From Camelus bactrianus (lineage: Eukaryota; Chordata; Mammalia; Artiodactyla; Camelidae), in the NCBI RefSeq assembly GCF_048773025.1, contig NC_133559.1, positions 9,764,501 to 9,828,500 on the forward strand: a DNA stretch of 64,000 nucleotides. Reading direction: 5' to 3'. Below are positions 12,063 to 24,699 of this stretch, piece after piece. The translations under genes and the position numbers were made by a program. The notes below the pieces were generated by a model. It searched no databases. It saw nothing but the letters and a program-made list of their open reading frames with translations, and was not told the origin of the DNA. How positions within the stretch are numbered: the first letter of the stretch is position 1; each line of letters begins with the position of its first letter.

Positions 12063-13659
12063 TGCAGAGCTTCCCACGGGCACCCTGCACGGCAGGCACT
12101 TCCCATGCGCCCTGCGCCCGGGCAAGAGGTCACAGGGTCGGAGCTGTGGGTGGGAAGATGAATGTTTGGTCTCTGCCTCCTGAGCTGGGGTCCATTCACT
12201 TATTCTATGTCACATTTTTCTCTGCTCACACTTGCCTCTTAAGATCTAACTCACTCTTCCCGGTGTCTCAAGCATTAGACTCCTTTTGTCCTGAACCTCA
12301 TAGGTGGATTCAGTCCCATTTTCTAGGATCCAGCCCCTGGGGCAGAAAGCTCTGGGCAGCTGGGTCGAGACAAGAGTTAAGTGTCCATAATCGGCCAGCG
12401 AATTCAGGGGCTAGTTCCCACCTGGTTTTGCCCTCCAGGTTAAGTTGATGTCTTTTATTTGTCTCTACCTTTGTATGCCCAGATGAACTTGAACCATCCA
12501 TCCAGAGGTGGGGAGGCAGAAAAGACTGGACATTAGAGTTGAAGTAAAATCGTAGTTAAGGATGCTGGCCTTTAAGATTGGGGTCAGGGTACCATCAGAG
12601 CTGGGGCCTGGGGTTGACCAGTGCTCAGTCCCGGCACTGGGATAGGCAGGAGGGGTCAGGCTCAAAACAGGGGTGGCCATTAAGGACGGGGGTTAAGATT
12701 TGGTTTCTGTATTCATTTATTCAATAAATACCTATTGATCACTTGTGTTCCAGGCCCGGAGGGTATTTGAAATGTGTTGCCTTCAAAAAGCTCATGTTCT
12801 AGTTAGGGTTTGGGTTTACAGTGATTGCTAGGATTGGTCTGGGTTGGAATTAGTGTTGCGATTGAGGCTGGGTTAGGGGTTCCTGCTTGAGGTTAGTGTT
12901 GAAGTAAGGATAAGGGTTAGAGGAGGTGTAATCATGCAGACTGGTGGGGGGCTTCTGTGTAAGTTCCTTCCTCCAAGGCTCTGCTCCTTAATTCCCCCTC
13001 CCACTGCTTGCCCAAGCCCGGCTCTGCTGTCTCAGGCATCCCGGACTTACTGGAATCCATTTAATGACAGCAACCATCTGCTACCCCTCCTGGTGATCAG
13101 CCAGCCCCTTCTCCTTCCCTCTTCTGCTCCTCCTTCTGCCTTTCCCGGCGGGGTTCCTGTGTCCTGCCTTCCTGGGGGCAGCCTGACACCCCTGCCCTCA
13201 ATCTCAGCTCAAGTCCAGGGAGTCTCTGATCCTAGCCCCCCTTCTCCACTCCGTCTCCCTGCGTTATACAACCACCCCGCGCTCCTCCTGCCCCTCCGCC
13301 CCAGGCCCCCGACCCCGGGCTCGCCCACTTCAGTGCCCACATGTTTGGGACCCTCTGTCTTCAGGGCAGTTCTCGTGGTTCTCTGGCCTCCTCTTGTTTC
13401 CCTTCTTGCCTTTAAGCAACGTTCCTCATGACTCCCTCCCTCCTTCTCCTTTGATCCGTTTTCCAGGGTCCCGTCAGAAGTCCCCTGCGGCTTTTATTTC
13501 AGTCTGCCCTTCCTTCTCTGTTAATTCCCTTCAGAGAACCTCCCGCCCCATCCCTCCAACTCGCCCTCTCGGGCTGGAGAAATTTCTTTTCATCTCCCCT
13601 TGTCAGTCATGTGGGGCAGATCCTTCCAGGGGATGCAAGGGGCTGAGGGATGCTGGAGC

Positions 13660-13676
13660 GGGGGGGGGGGGGGGGG
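13660..13676 (+). repeat. G17 homopolymer
   Basis: Seventeen consecutive G bases. The length may be unreliable because such runs are commonly misread. It is also a G-quadruplex-capable tract. Confidence 0.9.
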
Positions 13677-14109
13677 CACGGAGTAGGGAGGTAGCGCTTC
13701 CTCCCGTGTTTCATTCCAGGGTGAAACAGCATGACTCCAGGGCCATCCCTCTTCTCCCTCCATTAGCCCCATGCTAAGAACTTAGCAGGTGGCTGGATGA
13801 AACGCCCGGATCTCAGGAATGGCTTGGGAAGGAAGTTCCAGAATTTTCTGAGCAAAGGTCACACTGCTCCCATTCCCACCTTCCATTCAGAGAGTCTGCT
13901 CACCAGCCTGCTGAGGGCCGAGTTTCCAGAGGCTTCTGTCTGTTCCCAGCCGTCCTCCCTGTCTTGTTCTTGCTCTTGGAGCCCTCGAGTGCTCCCCTGA
14001 GAACTTTCTTCCACCTGACCCCTTCCACCCTTCCTTCCGAGGACTGTGAGCTTGATTGACTCTGATACCCAGGGAAGGCATAAGCCGCTCGTTGGAATGC
14101 ACGGCACCC

Positions 14110-14290
14110 TGTCCCCCTCATAGAGAGATAATCGAGGAGGAATATTGGCTCATCCAGGAAACGAGGTGCTAAATTTGTTGTGAGATTGGTGTTATGAGCA
14201 ATCAAAGGGAGCCTCTCCCCATAGAGGGCTGGGCAGCTAAATGAGAAATCATTAGGTTATTGCAGAGACCAGGGGCAACGGAGGTGGAGG
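14110..14290. promoter_or_regulatory. Candidate unique regulatory block
   Basis: A non-repeat, moderately AT-rich segment carrying ATTGG and ATCATTAGG motifs and a 'ttgttgtgagattggtgtta' stretch, set between GC-rich sequence. I see no coding potential. It resembles conserved intronic elements in texture only. Confidence 0.25.
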
Positions 14291-15169
14291 AAGGAGAGAT
14301 CCCCCCTCCCCACTGCCGCATTCCCCTGGGGGGCAACACAGGGAGATCAAAAAGGGAAGGAAAGAATCAGAGATGCAGAGAGAGAGCGTGAAAGGAGAGG
14401 CAGGCTGCTTTCTCCAAGGTTTCTCCTATACCCGGATGTCTGTACCTCCATCAGTGACGTGCTCCTGGCTTCCCCTCTGGCTCCTGGGCCATCCTGAGAC
14501 TGACACAGGACACAGGACAAATAGACAGGTGAGCAGGGTTGAGTGTCCCCAGGTCAGTGAAAATTTTGGTGAGTAGAAAAGTTGAAAAGGGTGCACAGGA
14601 GTAGCTGATGAGGGCACAGGCCAGAGTGGCTGGTTTGGATGAGATGGAAGAGGAAATTCAATACCTTCTTTACCATCACTCTAGGAAGACTGCCTGGAGG
14701 AGGGGGCTTTGAAGGATGTGTAGCAGACACTGAATGAGTGTAGGTATAAACCTGCTAGGGATGATGGGATTGGCATGTGTATCTGTAGCATGCTCTCCCC
14801 TTTCTGTTAAACTCCTTCATGGAAATAAGGCCATAGAGCTGGCCTGGCTTTCACATACTTTGGGGTCCCAGGAGCAGTCATCAGTGTGCATGGCCTTGAA
14901 GAGAAGGTCTGTCCATGGACCCTCACCACGGATTTCCAGTTGATCACCATGTCCCCCATCAATGTCCTGTGAACTTCCGACAGTGGTTAGACAAATGGCT
15001 TTTGTCTCCCTGGCCTTCCTGCATTCCTGGGGCACTTGTGTTTCATCTGACAAGCAAACTGAGGCAGGTGGAACAGGAAAGAGCAGGAGCAGACAGAGAG
15101 ACCAGCGTTCGTCAACCCCGAAAACCTACCTCTGGGTCTTCCCCACCCTGCGCCAGGCGCTGCCTGTCG

Positions 15170-15500
15170 AATGTCGCCATGTTGAGACCCTGCTCGTACC
15201 GCTGTTAATTACAGAGCCTCCTCTTGCAGGCTCCCTCAGCTCCCTGCAGCAAATTAACATTCCGTGCCCCTTGCACGGGTAGAATGAACCGAGTTAGATG
15301 GATCGATGGAGCAGCCAGTCGGAGCTGCTTTTACTTTATGCAGGATTGATCCAGATGACCCCAACTTGAGGCCTCTAGAAGCGCCTTTGCGGGAAATCTT
15401 TTTAATGGAGATTAATTGGAAAAGCCTAGAATGTCCTAGTTGTAGGCGGAAAGTGCCCCATTCTCGCTTTAGGCGGCTACACATCAACTCTTGTATACAG
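15170..15500. promoter_or_regulatory. Candidate enhancer-like block, homeobox-site rich
   Basis: A unique block with TTAATTAC at 15205, AAATTAAC at 15251 and GATTAATTGG at 15410, lying just upstream of a CA-rich stretch (about 15510-15600). No repeat family is recognised. Several homeodomain-type cores within 220 bp suggest a developmental cis-element, which is inference from composition. Confidence 0.4.
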
Positions 15501-15839
15501 ACGTGCAGAAACACACACAAGTTCACTAGACATGTGGATGCGAACAAGGACACATACCCCTCGACCCCGACCACATATACACACACAACACGCGGTCTTG
15601 TCCTCACACCACCAAACAGCCGCCATGGTCCTTCTGATTCTTCTAAGCCCATCCCGGAACCTTACCCACTGTGGCTCTGTGCAGCCTGGATCAGCCCTGA
15701 CTTCCACCATTGTCTTTCTGAATCTAGACCTCTTTCTATGTGTATGTCCAGTCTTTCCCAGCAGCCTAGAAGTTTCTGGAGGGCAGAGACTGAGGAATGC
15801 CCAGAAGGAGAAAGGGTTTAATTTTTAAAGAGAGGTGAC

Positions 15840-16530
15840 CTTGGTTCCAATTTCTTTATGTGCCTGAATTCCAGCCACTTCCAACTGCTCACTGGTCTTT
15901 TATGTCTCTAAGTCTTGGCTCACGCTGTTCCCTTTGTCTAGAATGCCCTCTCCGCAGCTTTCTGGCTGTTGAAATCCTTCTTGTCTTCAAGACTCAATGC
16001 ATTTCTAAACAGTAAATGTGGATTTATTAAATACCTACTGTGTGCCAAGCCAGGCCTCCAATGTTTAACCCATATGATGTAAAAAGGACTGAGAGCTAAC
16101 AAAGGCCAACAAGATAGGGGGCTCAGCCTAAGGCAAGACCAGTGTGGAAGTCAGACCTGTGAAAAAATACAATCTGTTCATTGATGTAACACACTTTCTT
16201 CCATGTCACTCCATCAGGACTCTCAACATGCTGTATTGCCCGGGTACGTGGGTGTGTTCATTAGACCATAAGCTTGTTCACTTTGCATCCCAGAGTCCAG
16301 AACAGTGCCTGGTACGTAGCAGACACTCAGAAAATGTTTGTTACATGAATGAATGCATGTTGAATTGAGTTGACTTTCTCTGGGTGCAGGTGAACTCATT
16401 CAGATAATCAAATGACAAACATTTATTGAGGACCTACTGTGTGCAAAGCACTTCTGTACTAGGCAGCACAACTGAGATCCCACCAGTTGCCTCAAGGAGT
16501 TCACAATCTCTGCATGTGAAACAGGAGTCA
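15840..16530. repeat. Cluster of LINE-2 3' ends in both orientations
   Basis: Sense L2 tails are visible at about 15850-16010 ('cacgctgttccctttgtcta', 'gaatgccctctccgc', 'cttcaagactcaatgc') and at about 16190-16355 ('aacagtgcctggtacgtagc', 'gaatgaatg'). An antisense tail lies at about 16405-16530 ('aacatttattgaggaccta', 'ctgtgtgcaaagcac'). They are separate old insertions. Confidence 0.65.
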
Positions 16531-17780
16531 GAATAATCTACAGTATGGCTACAGACTAAACGTTGAGGTTGCGTGGTTAATTGCCATGGGACAGAAGTCT
16601 TCCTTATCCTTGACTGCCATCCTAGACGGTTTTTTTGAACTGTTCTTTTCCCTGCAGATGGCTTTGTTGAGAATTCCTTCCTTTAAACTTCACTACTGCA
16701 AACCATTTCGGTCTACCTTGATCGAAATGTTACAGATTGATTATCTGATAGGTGTGTGTCCAAAGTAAGAAGGCAATATATGAGGTGTGTGAATAGAATC
16801 ATAAAGCACCAGCATTGAAAGGGGTCTTTAATATTGCCCAGAGCCCTCTGGAACATTGCTGTCTCGTGGTCATCCTTCTTTATCTTGAACGCTTCTAGTG
16901 ACAGGGAGCTCACTGCCATGTGCTGTTCGAAAGTTCTTATATGAATGAAAAACTCTGCTTCCCTGGGAGCCAGTCCTTAATGTCTGGTCTAGGGGTCTGT
17001 AATGAAGGCTTAGTAATGGGACCTGGGGATGCACTTGTGTTACGTACAGGCTTGTGGCACGCCTGCCAAGTCTGTCTTTCTTGGAGGCACCAGAGAAGAG
17101 CCAGTGCCAAGGTGGAGAGCCCTCGTCAGAGCCCCGTGCCTGCCCGGACTGGTTGCTCCCTGGCTCGTAGAGTCAGACAGCCCTCCTGGAAGTGCCAGAG
17201 AAAGCTGTGCAGGCACCTGTGATGAAGGGTTTCTGAGTCTGGGAGGAGAAGGTCTAAACACCTGGCTCTGATCGGCAGTTCTTTCTTTTCTCTAATTTTG
17301 TGGGGAGCAGGGTACGGGGTCGGGGAGAGTGCCGGCATTCAGTAAAGCTCATTAAACTTAGAAGTGAGGCGTGTCCTTCAGAGCTCCTGTCTGGGGTCAG
17401 AAGACCTGAGTTTCTTTCTGGCTGTTTTGGTTTCGGGGTGAAAGCGAGTTGCCCTCCTTTCCGATGCCCCAGCCCTCACCTTTCTGGATTTCTCAGAGTT
17501 CAGGCTATTTATTCTGGAGACTGTTCCTAAACGTGCTAGAAGACCTCTGGGGAGAGGGCCTGGGGGCAGGGCTGCACTTCCTCCTGGGATGCGAGCCTGG
17601 TGAGGGGCCTCCAGGGTGCCATCCTCACTCCTCTCAGATTGCTCTCTGAAGCCGCGTTCGTAACAGTGGTAAGGAAGAGTGTTAAAGAAAGCGGAGGGGG
17701 GCTTTCAGAGCAGAACTAGCAGGGGTGCCTGCCCATCTGCCTGGGGGAGGAGCCATAGGGGAGGGCTCAGCCCCCAGGCG

Positions 17781-17808
17781 GAACCCCAGGAAAGGAACCC
17801 CAGGAAAG
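17781..17808 (+). repeat. 14-bp perfect tandem duplication
   Basis: The unit gaaccccaggaaag occurs twice, head to tail, at 17781-17794 and 17795-17808. Confidence 0.95.
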
Positions 17809-17999
17809 GCCGAGTGGCGGGAGCTGCAGGGGTGACCCACTGATCGCCCTCCTGGTGGGCACACTGCTGCCTGGGGCGAGGACACCTGTGGGAGCGGGGA
17901 GGGAGGAAAACAGCGCCTCAGGCTCTTCATTTGTGGGGAGAGACAGGACCCGGTCCTCCACTGCCTTTAGAATTATCTCAGATAACAGCCCACCTCATT

Positions 18000-19250
18000 C
18001 TCTTCCCCACTCCCCCCCCTCCCCACTGCCTTGGCTAATCCTTTCAAAAATCCCTTCCATTTCTCAAGGATTTCACTCCTTTTCTTTGACCTAAATGCTC
18101 AAGACCTTCTGATGAGGCCAGAGGGTGGTAATCCGCCCCAGATCTCCCTTCCCCTCCACCCGAATGGCCCCCAGAGGCCTCTGCTGCCCCCTCCCCTCCT
18201 CCAGTGTCTTTCCTCCTGCTCCTGTCCCTTCTCTCCATCCTGTCTCCTCTCCCAGAGGGTCCCGTCACTTCTGTTCCTGACTTTCACTTCCCATCTTTAT
18301 CCATCTTCCCAGCCTTCTCCTCCATCCTTTCTCTCTCACTGCTCCTTTCCCCTCCCTCCTTTTAGGGAAGGAGGGCTTCCAGCTAAAGATGCCTCCCCTC
18401 CCATCTTGTCCCAACCATCTGTGCAGGATGGGATGGTTTTGGAGTGTGCCCTGCCCCTGGAGAGGGGAGCCCTGTGTCATTGGGAGGCTGGCTCAGAAGC
18501 CACCAGAGTTTGGAGACAGGCCCACCCCAAATACCTCTCTCCTTTGCTGGACCCCCGCTTCTTTAAAATAAAGGCTTTGGATGGTGATCAAGGCCCTTTC
18601 CAGCTCCAGCCTTCAGATTCTCTTTCTAGTTGAACACTCTTCTCTTTCCCTGTCTCGTCTCTGTCTTGTCCTCTGTCTCTCTCATATCACAGTGTCTCCT
18701 CAGCCCCTTCCTTCCTCCCAGCAACCTTTTACCGCCCTTCCCACCCTTCCTGCCACCAGCTCTCCCCTCTTCTGCTTGGCTCTCTGTTTTCTGTCTGTGA
18801 CTCCCTCTTGCCACCCTTTTTTCTATTCTCATTTTGTCTTTGCACGTTGGACCCTCTTTTTCAGCGTCTGGGGACTGTTGGAGACCCAGGTGTTTGCCCC
18901 ACCTCATCCCTTTGCTCCTGTCGGCCATGGGGAGGCAGGTGCAGGGCCTGAAGCGGGGAAGGGTGGGGCAGAAGATCTCCCTTCCCGGCCTTCCCTCCCC
19001 CCAGCCCCCGGGGTCTCGCTCCATCTCTTCCAGCCTTCTCTGGCTTGGTGACTGCCCTCGCTTCTGCTCTCTCTTCTCCATCTCTCGCCCTCTTTCCTTG
19101 TATCCTCTGTCTCCTCTCCGAGCTAAGTCCTTGCCGGCCACCTGCCTCCCCACCCCGCATCGCCCTTCCCTTGCCCATTGAAGCCAGATTGAAATTCAGT
19201 TTTTCAGCAGAACCCTCCACCATCCCTGCCACCCCCCCTTTTCTGCTCCC
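18000..19250 (+). repeat. Long pyrimidine-rich low-complexity region
   Basis: About 1.2 kb of the + strand is dominated by C and T (runs such as ctcccctcctccagtg, tttccctccctc and ccacccttcctgcc), with only a few purine-rich breaks. The long open frames here on both strands are a consequence of this skew. No gene is recognised. Confidence 0.7.
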
Positions 19251-20803
19251 GCCTGTCATACCTGCTACAGCCAGCCCCACTCGGGCTCACCATGCCATTG
19301 TCCTTCCCAGAGAACATTCTCAGGGTCCCCTGCCAAGGGCACATTTGCATAAAGTTGTCAGATCAGGCCTGGCCCAGGTGCCTCCGGTTGGCAGGACAGA
19401 GGGGCTGGAGGTCCAAATGGGGCAGCAGGGGGAATGTTTCCAGCCACACCTGCCAGTCTTTTTGGTTCAGGAGCTCAGCGTCCTTGTGAGTGGGCCTGGG
19501 TTGGCAGGTCACCTCAGAGATCCAGAATTGCCTGTCCTCTGTCCTCTTTTTCCCCCACCATGAACCTAGTAGGAGGAGAGGTGAGGAACTCTGATGGGAA
19601 GTTCCTTACAGGCGGAAACAAAGATGCATTGCGTGGGTTCCCTCAGCCACTGTCTTGGTGTCACTAACCTGCAGATCTCCCTCTGCCCTGCAGGGAGGAG
19701 ATGCCAGGATGGCCCCAGGGACACCAGCAAGGTCTGGCTGAGGCCCCAGGAGAGCAGGAGATGCAGCAGAATCCTAGAACCTCAGAGCTGGAAAGGCCCT
19801 CGGGAGCCAAGTACTTCAGCTCCCTCTCGTTACAGTTTAAGGAAACTGAGAGCCACGGTAGAGTGAAGTGACACCTCTCCCCCCACAAAGTGGCGCATTT
19901 GGATGGGGCAGAGCCAGGACCAGACAAGCCCACAGCCCTGACTGCTCTGCCCCCCACCCCAACCCCAGCCTGTCCCCACTGGTGCTGGGCTGGTCCCCTG
20001 TCTCTCTCAGGGTCCTGTGCCTGCCTCTTTTGGTGACTGATACATTGGCCCAGACGATCAACTCGTGTGCCCTGTCACCGTGAATACCAGCCCTGCAGCC
20101 AGGCCCTGCAGCACCTCTGGTCTGTTCAATGCAGGGAAGCCAGGCCAGATTGTGGTCACTTGTAAAAGCCCATCTGGTCCCTGGAAAGAGTCCCCTTCAG
20201 CTGTCCCTACCATACCCCAGCCTTGGAGACAAACACTCGGATGGCTTGGCTAAGCAGGCTGCGGGGAGGGAGGACAGACTGGTTCTTCTGCCTCTGGCTT
20301 TGACCTCCTGGGATGAGAAAGGCCCCAGAGTGGTAAGGAGGTGATGGTAGGCGGCCAGAGAGTCAAAGAGGGGGCCATTCGAGGCCCCTGCTGCTCACTG
20401 TCTGTTTCACATCAAACTGTGAACCCAAAAGCAAAGTACTTTGATGTGGTAAATGCTGGTGGGCAGCGGAGAAGGGGTGACAATAGTCTCTGAATGTTTA
20501 GTAACTTGTCTTTGGGGTGTTCACCTGGTACCCCATCACCAGATCTCTCCTCACAGCCAAGACTGAGGTGACCTGCTGTGAGCAAGTCAGCGCGTCTTTG
20601 ACTTTCTGAGCTCTGACCCGTCACCTGTAAAGGAGGGGCTTATAGTCTCCAAGTCCCATCACGTTTGGACGGTTTTGGATTCTGGGCTGGGCTCTGTATA
20701 AGGCAGAATCAACAGACCCCACCCCTCACACCCAGTCAGCTGGGCAGGCGTGGCATTTCCCTCTGGGCTGAGGGTCCTGAACCCGCTTCTCTCTCCGCAT
20801 CGG

Positions 20804-20837
20804 TATGTCTCTGCTGCCGGTATGTCTCTGCTGCCGG
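20804..20837 (+). repeat. 17-bp perfect tandem duplication
   Basis: The unit tatgtctctgctgccgg is repeated exactly at 20804-20820 and 20821-20837. Confidence 0.95.
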
Positions 20838-21179
20838 CAGCCAGGGTCTCTGTCTTCCCCTCCTGCCCGTCCTCACTCTGCCCGCCCCAGCCAGCTTGCG
20901 CGTACACACTCTCTCTCTCTCTCTCTCTTCCTCCCCTGCCTTCTCTCCTCTATCAAAAGTGCAAATCTTCCTTTCTTCTCTCCTCTCCCCTTTGCTGGCC
21001 CAGCCCAGAGAATTGCAATCCTCTTTACTCTGTGAGAGAATCCAAGCGTGGGGTGGGGGGGCCTCTCTGACTGCTGTATTTTTCATAGAGCAGGAAGGGG
21101 ATGGCTGTGGTGGGGGTACAGGCTGGAGGGGGGGATGTGAGAGCCGGGGGAGGGAGGAAGAGTGGCAGGAGGAACAGTG

Positions 21180-21330
21180 GAGTGAGGAGAGATTTAGTTC
21201 CATCTGAAAGCTGTCGGTGTGTATCAAAGGCATCCCTTTGAACCGGCAGAGATCTGGAGTGCAGAGCGCGGGGACTGCTCCGGCCCAGGGGGTTCATTAC
21301 TGCTCGTGTGATAAATCCGGGGAGACAGGG
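21180..21330. promoter_or_regulatory. Candidate element with palindromic TCF/LEF-like sites
   Basis: TCAAAGG at 21224-21230 and its reverse complement CCTTTGA at 21235-21241 are separated by four bases. Each matches the TCF/LEF core (A/T)(A/T)CAAAG. The flanks are non-repetitive. Binding is inferred from the motif only. Confidence 0.35.
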
Positions 21331-22079
21331 CTTGGCCTCCACCACCCCCTTCTCCTGCAGCCTGGCTTCCTTGGTGTCTCCTGCGTGTGGCCCCGCTCCC
21401 TCTGTGGTTCCGGGCAGGCCTGGCAGGCCAGGCTCTGGGAACACGACCACCAAGGTACATGTGCCAAGACAGAGGGGTGGAAAGGTGCCCGTGGGGGTGC
21501 AGAAATGCAGAGGTGCAAGGGGGGGGTGAGTGTGCACCGGTGAACATGTGTGCTTATGTGTGATGGTACACGGGTGTCCACAGGAGTACACAACGTGCAT
21601 CTGGAATCTGTAAGCATTTCCAGCCTTTCCCAGACAGATATAGAGGTCAATTCCTACTTCTCAGTCAAAAATGAGATTTGACCTCTCTGTTCTCACCAGG
21701 CCTTTGTAGGAGCCTGGTCCCCAACCCCGGGGACAGGCCCAGTGGGAACAGGAGGTGTGTTCACCCACAGAGACGGGGACAGGTGGCCTCTCCTGTGCTG
21801 TCCTGCACTGAGGACACAGGAGGGAGTTGGAGAGAGAGCAGAGCTGGAAGGCAGGGTCGCCCCGGAAGCTCAGGGTTGAGGAGGAGACGTGGGATGGTGC
21901 TGAGACAAGAGGAGGGGGTCCCCTAGTCAGGGCACAGTATCCAAGGGAGATGGAGAGGTGCCAGGGGGCCAGTTTGCACAGTGCCCAGGGCCTGAGCCCC
22001 AGGGATGGGGAGAGTGGGAAGACAGCTGTGGCCAAGCTGATGAGATGGCTTTCCAGGGGGGCCAGGTGTGCTGGCTCCA

Positions 22080-22250
22080 ACACTTAGCAGCTGCAAAACT
22101 GGAAGGAAGTGCTTATGTCTCTGAACCTTAGAGCCTTGTTAGGGATGATAATAGTACCTACCTCATCGGGTTTTGTGTCCCTTAAGTGAACTAGGCTTGG
22201 TTAGGTGCTTGGCACAGTGACTGACACTTTGTAAGAAGGAGCTATTAATT
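22080..22250 (+). repeat. MIR SINE, sense
   Basis: Shows 'cttatgtctctgaacctta', 'gatgataatagtacctacct', 'catcgggttttgtgtccc' and 'ggtgcttggcacagtgact' in the sense MIR order. Confidence 0.75.
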
Positions 22251-23900
22251 ATTACTCCCCCTCCTACTGGTGGACAGTGGTGGCTTAAAAGGGGGTGTTT
22301 TGTGATTCACTGAAATCTCTCTAGATGCTCCTGATGGTCCTTCCAGTCTTTGGAACCACTCTCCCCTCCTGGAGGGACATTTACATCAAGCCTTCTCCTG
22401 CGGTTGGTGACGGCACGTGCGGCGAGTCCCCCGTGGCTGTAGAGTACAGGCCAGCCCGGGTCTGAGGAGGGAGCACTGGCCTCCCCAGGGTAGGGGGCCG
22501 TGAACACGGTTAAGATGCACATCTGAGTGTCGAGCGGAGATCAGAAGTAGTAGGTGGGCGCAGAGCTCAGGGGCACCAGGAGTTCGCTGGGGTGGGGGCC
22601 GTGAGTCCAGTCCGTCCATCCAGGAAATATTTCTTGGAAATTCCTGTGGGGCAGCGGGGCACCAAGAGCAGGGACTGCAGCCTGAAAGCCTGCACTCCTG
22701 CCCATCACGTCGGAGCCTTATGTCCCTTTGTCATAACATGGACGTCATCACTGCCACTGTGCCCTGGGTTAGACCGCGCTGGGAACGGTGTCTATAGGAC
22801 ATCTGCACTGGTGCCTGGCACACAGCCAGCATCTTATAATTGGGAGGTTAAGGAACGTTGCTGGGATTGAAGGGACAGGAAAGGGAAATCAAGACATCTC
22901 TGTGCTCTGAGGGCTCCCAGGAGAGGGAGAGACAGAAACGCACACACGTGAGGAACTTCTAGTCCAAGGCAGGCAGTGATAGGTGCTGCAACCAGAAGCC
23001 CAGATGATGCGGGAGGGGACTAGGGAGGGGAACCTTCCAGGTGGAGGCCAAGGAGCCTCTGTAGCGGGTGGTGAGGGCCAGGGTTACCTAGAAGGAAGGA
23101 GGTCTCCGGGGTGGGCTGGGAGGAAGCTGACGGGAAACTAGGGTTTCTCCAGCTTTGACCTCTCCTCGTCCTGTGTGAGGAGCCCACAGGTCCCACCCCA
23201 CAGCACCCTTGTTGCAACCGTCATTTCTCCCCAGGGTCCCTCTGTGCTCCCCTTGCCCTCCCCACCCTGTTCGGCACTTCACCTGCCTGCATACCCTGTC
23301 TGCGCCTGCTAGGAATACTGGTGGCAGCACTGGGGGTAGGGGGGCTTCTGGAGTCTAAGGACCACCCCAGCCTCATGGCAATGTGTCTGAAGGACAGGAT
23401 TGAGCTGGAGAGGCGCCCTGGCCCCCTGTGACCACACTCCCCATCATCTCCCTGCCCTGCTCCCCCCTGTCTCCCAGCGACCCTCAGGTGGCCTGCTTTT
23501 CTGCCGTGGCCTGGGCCTCTGGGAATCCACGGCGTCTCTGCGTCACCAGTGTTTTTCTCTCTGCGTCTCTGCCCTGGGCCTCTGTCTTCTTTCCTGGCCT
23601 CTTTCTAACCAAGATCCCCTCTTCCCTTCCTGCCTCTCCTCCAGTCTCCTTCCCCGCCTTCGCTCTCCCTCTGCCTGGTGGATGTCTGTCTTTGTCTCCG
23701 CTGCTCTGCTCGGTGTCATTGGCGCCTCCGCCAGCCTCCCCATCAGTCTGTATGCATGTGTGTGTGCGCCCGCGTGTGCGAGCTCCCGCGCCCCGTGTAC
23801 AGCACACTCCTTCGGTGTCTGTCTTCACAATGGCTGCTTGAGAGCTGTGACGGTGTCTGAAGACAGGGAGGCGGTGGGGTGAGAGCAGGCGGGGATTCAC

Positions 23901-23902
<2 letters not shown>

Positions 23903-23996
<94 letters not shown>
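23903..23996 (+). repeat. (AC)47 microsatellite
   Basis: Ninety-four bases of uninterrupted AC dinucleotide. About 110-150 bp upstream, at roughly 23750-23800, lies a TG/CG alternating stretch, so the region could adopt Z-DNA or a TG/CA foldback. Very likely length-polymorphic. Confidence 0.98.
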
Positions 23997-23999
<3 letters not shown>

Positions 24000-24699
24000 T
24001 GGATTTGCACTCATCCCAGGCCCGAGCTGCCAGACAGGCAAGGCAGCTGATATGACACCACTGCTGCTGCTCCAGAGGCTGGTCTGTGGTCACCTTCTGC
24101 CTGTGGTCAGGACCTTCCTGACTCCCTTCCCACCTGGCTCCCCAGCCAGCCATTCCCCTGGTTTTATTTCCTAGAGTGGGGTGTGGGCACAGGAAAGGGG
24201 CTGGAATTTCACACACCCCATTCTAATGCAGGCTCCAAGGCATGTGTGTGTTCTGATTTGTGTGCTTCCTTTTCAGGCCACAGGTCCTGGTTCTTGATGC
24301 CTTCCTGACGTTCCAGGACAGATAACCAGCACCTCTTTTTTGTTTGTAACGCTGCCTCTGCCCTTCCTGTTGTGCCCTGTCTGGTGCCTGCACCTCATTG
24401 CTCACCTTCTAAGCTTTTTTTTTTTTTTTCTCAGCCATCCCCATATCCCTTCATCACTCATCCCCACCATTGCATCAGAACTTTCCAGAGTTCTGTTTCC
24501 CCTACCTGACCCAGCCCTGCTCCATGCTCCCTCCTTCAGGGAGCCTCCCAGGACTGCTCCTCCTTTCCCTGCAGGGAGAGTCCTGTCCTGTCCCTCCACT
24601 CTCCCACCCTGTCTGCCTTTGCTGGAGTCTGTGAGCCTGACCTGGGGCCCGGGGTGTTCTGCCTTTCCTCGACGGCAGTGCACAGGCAGGACAGTTTTT

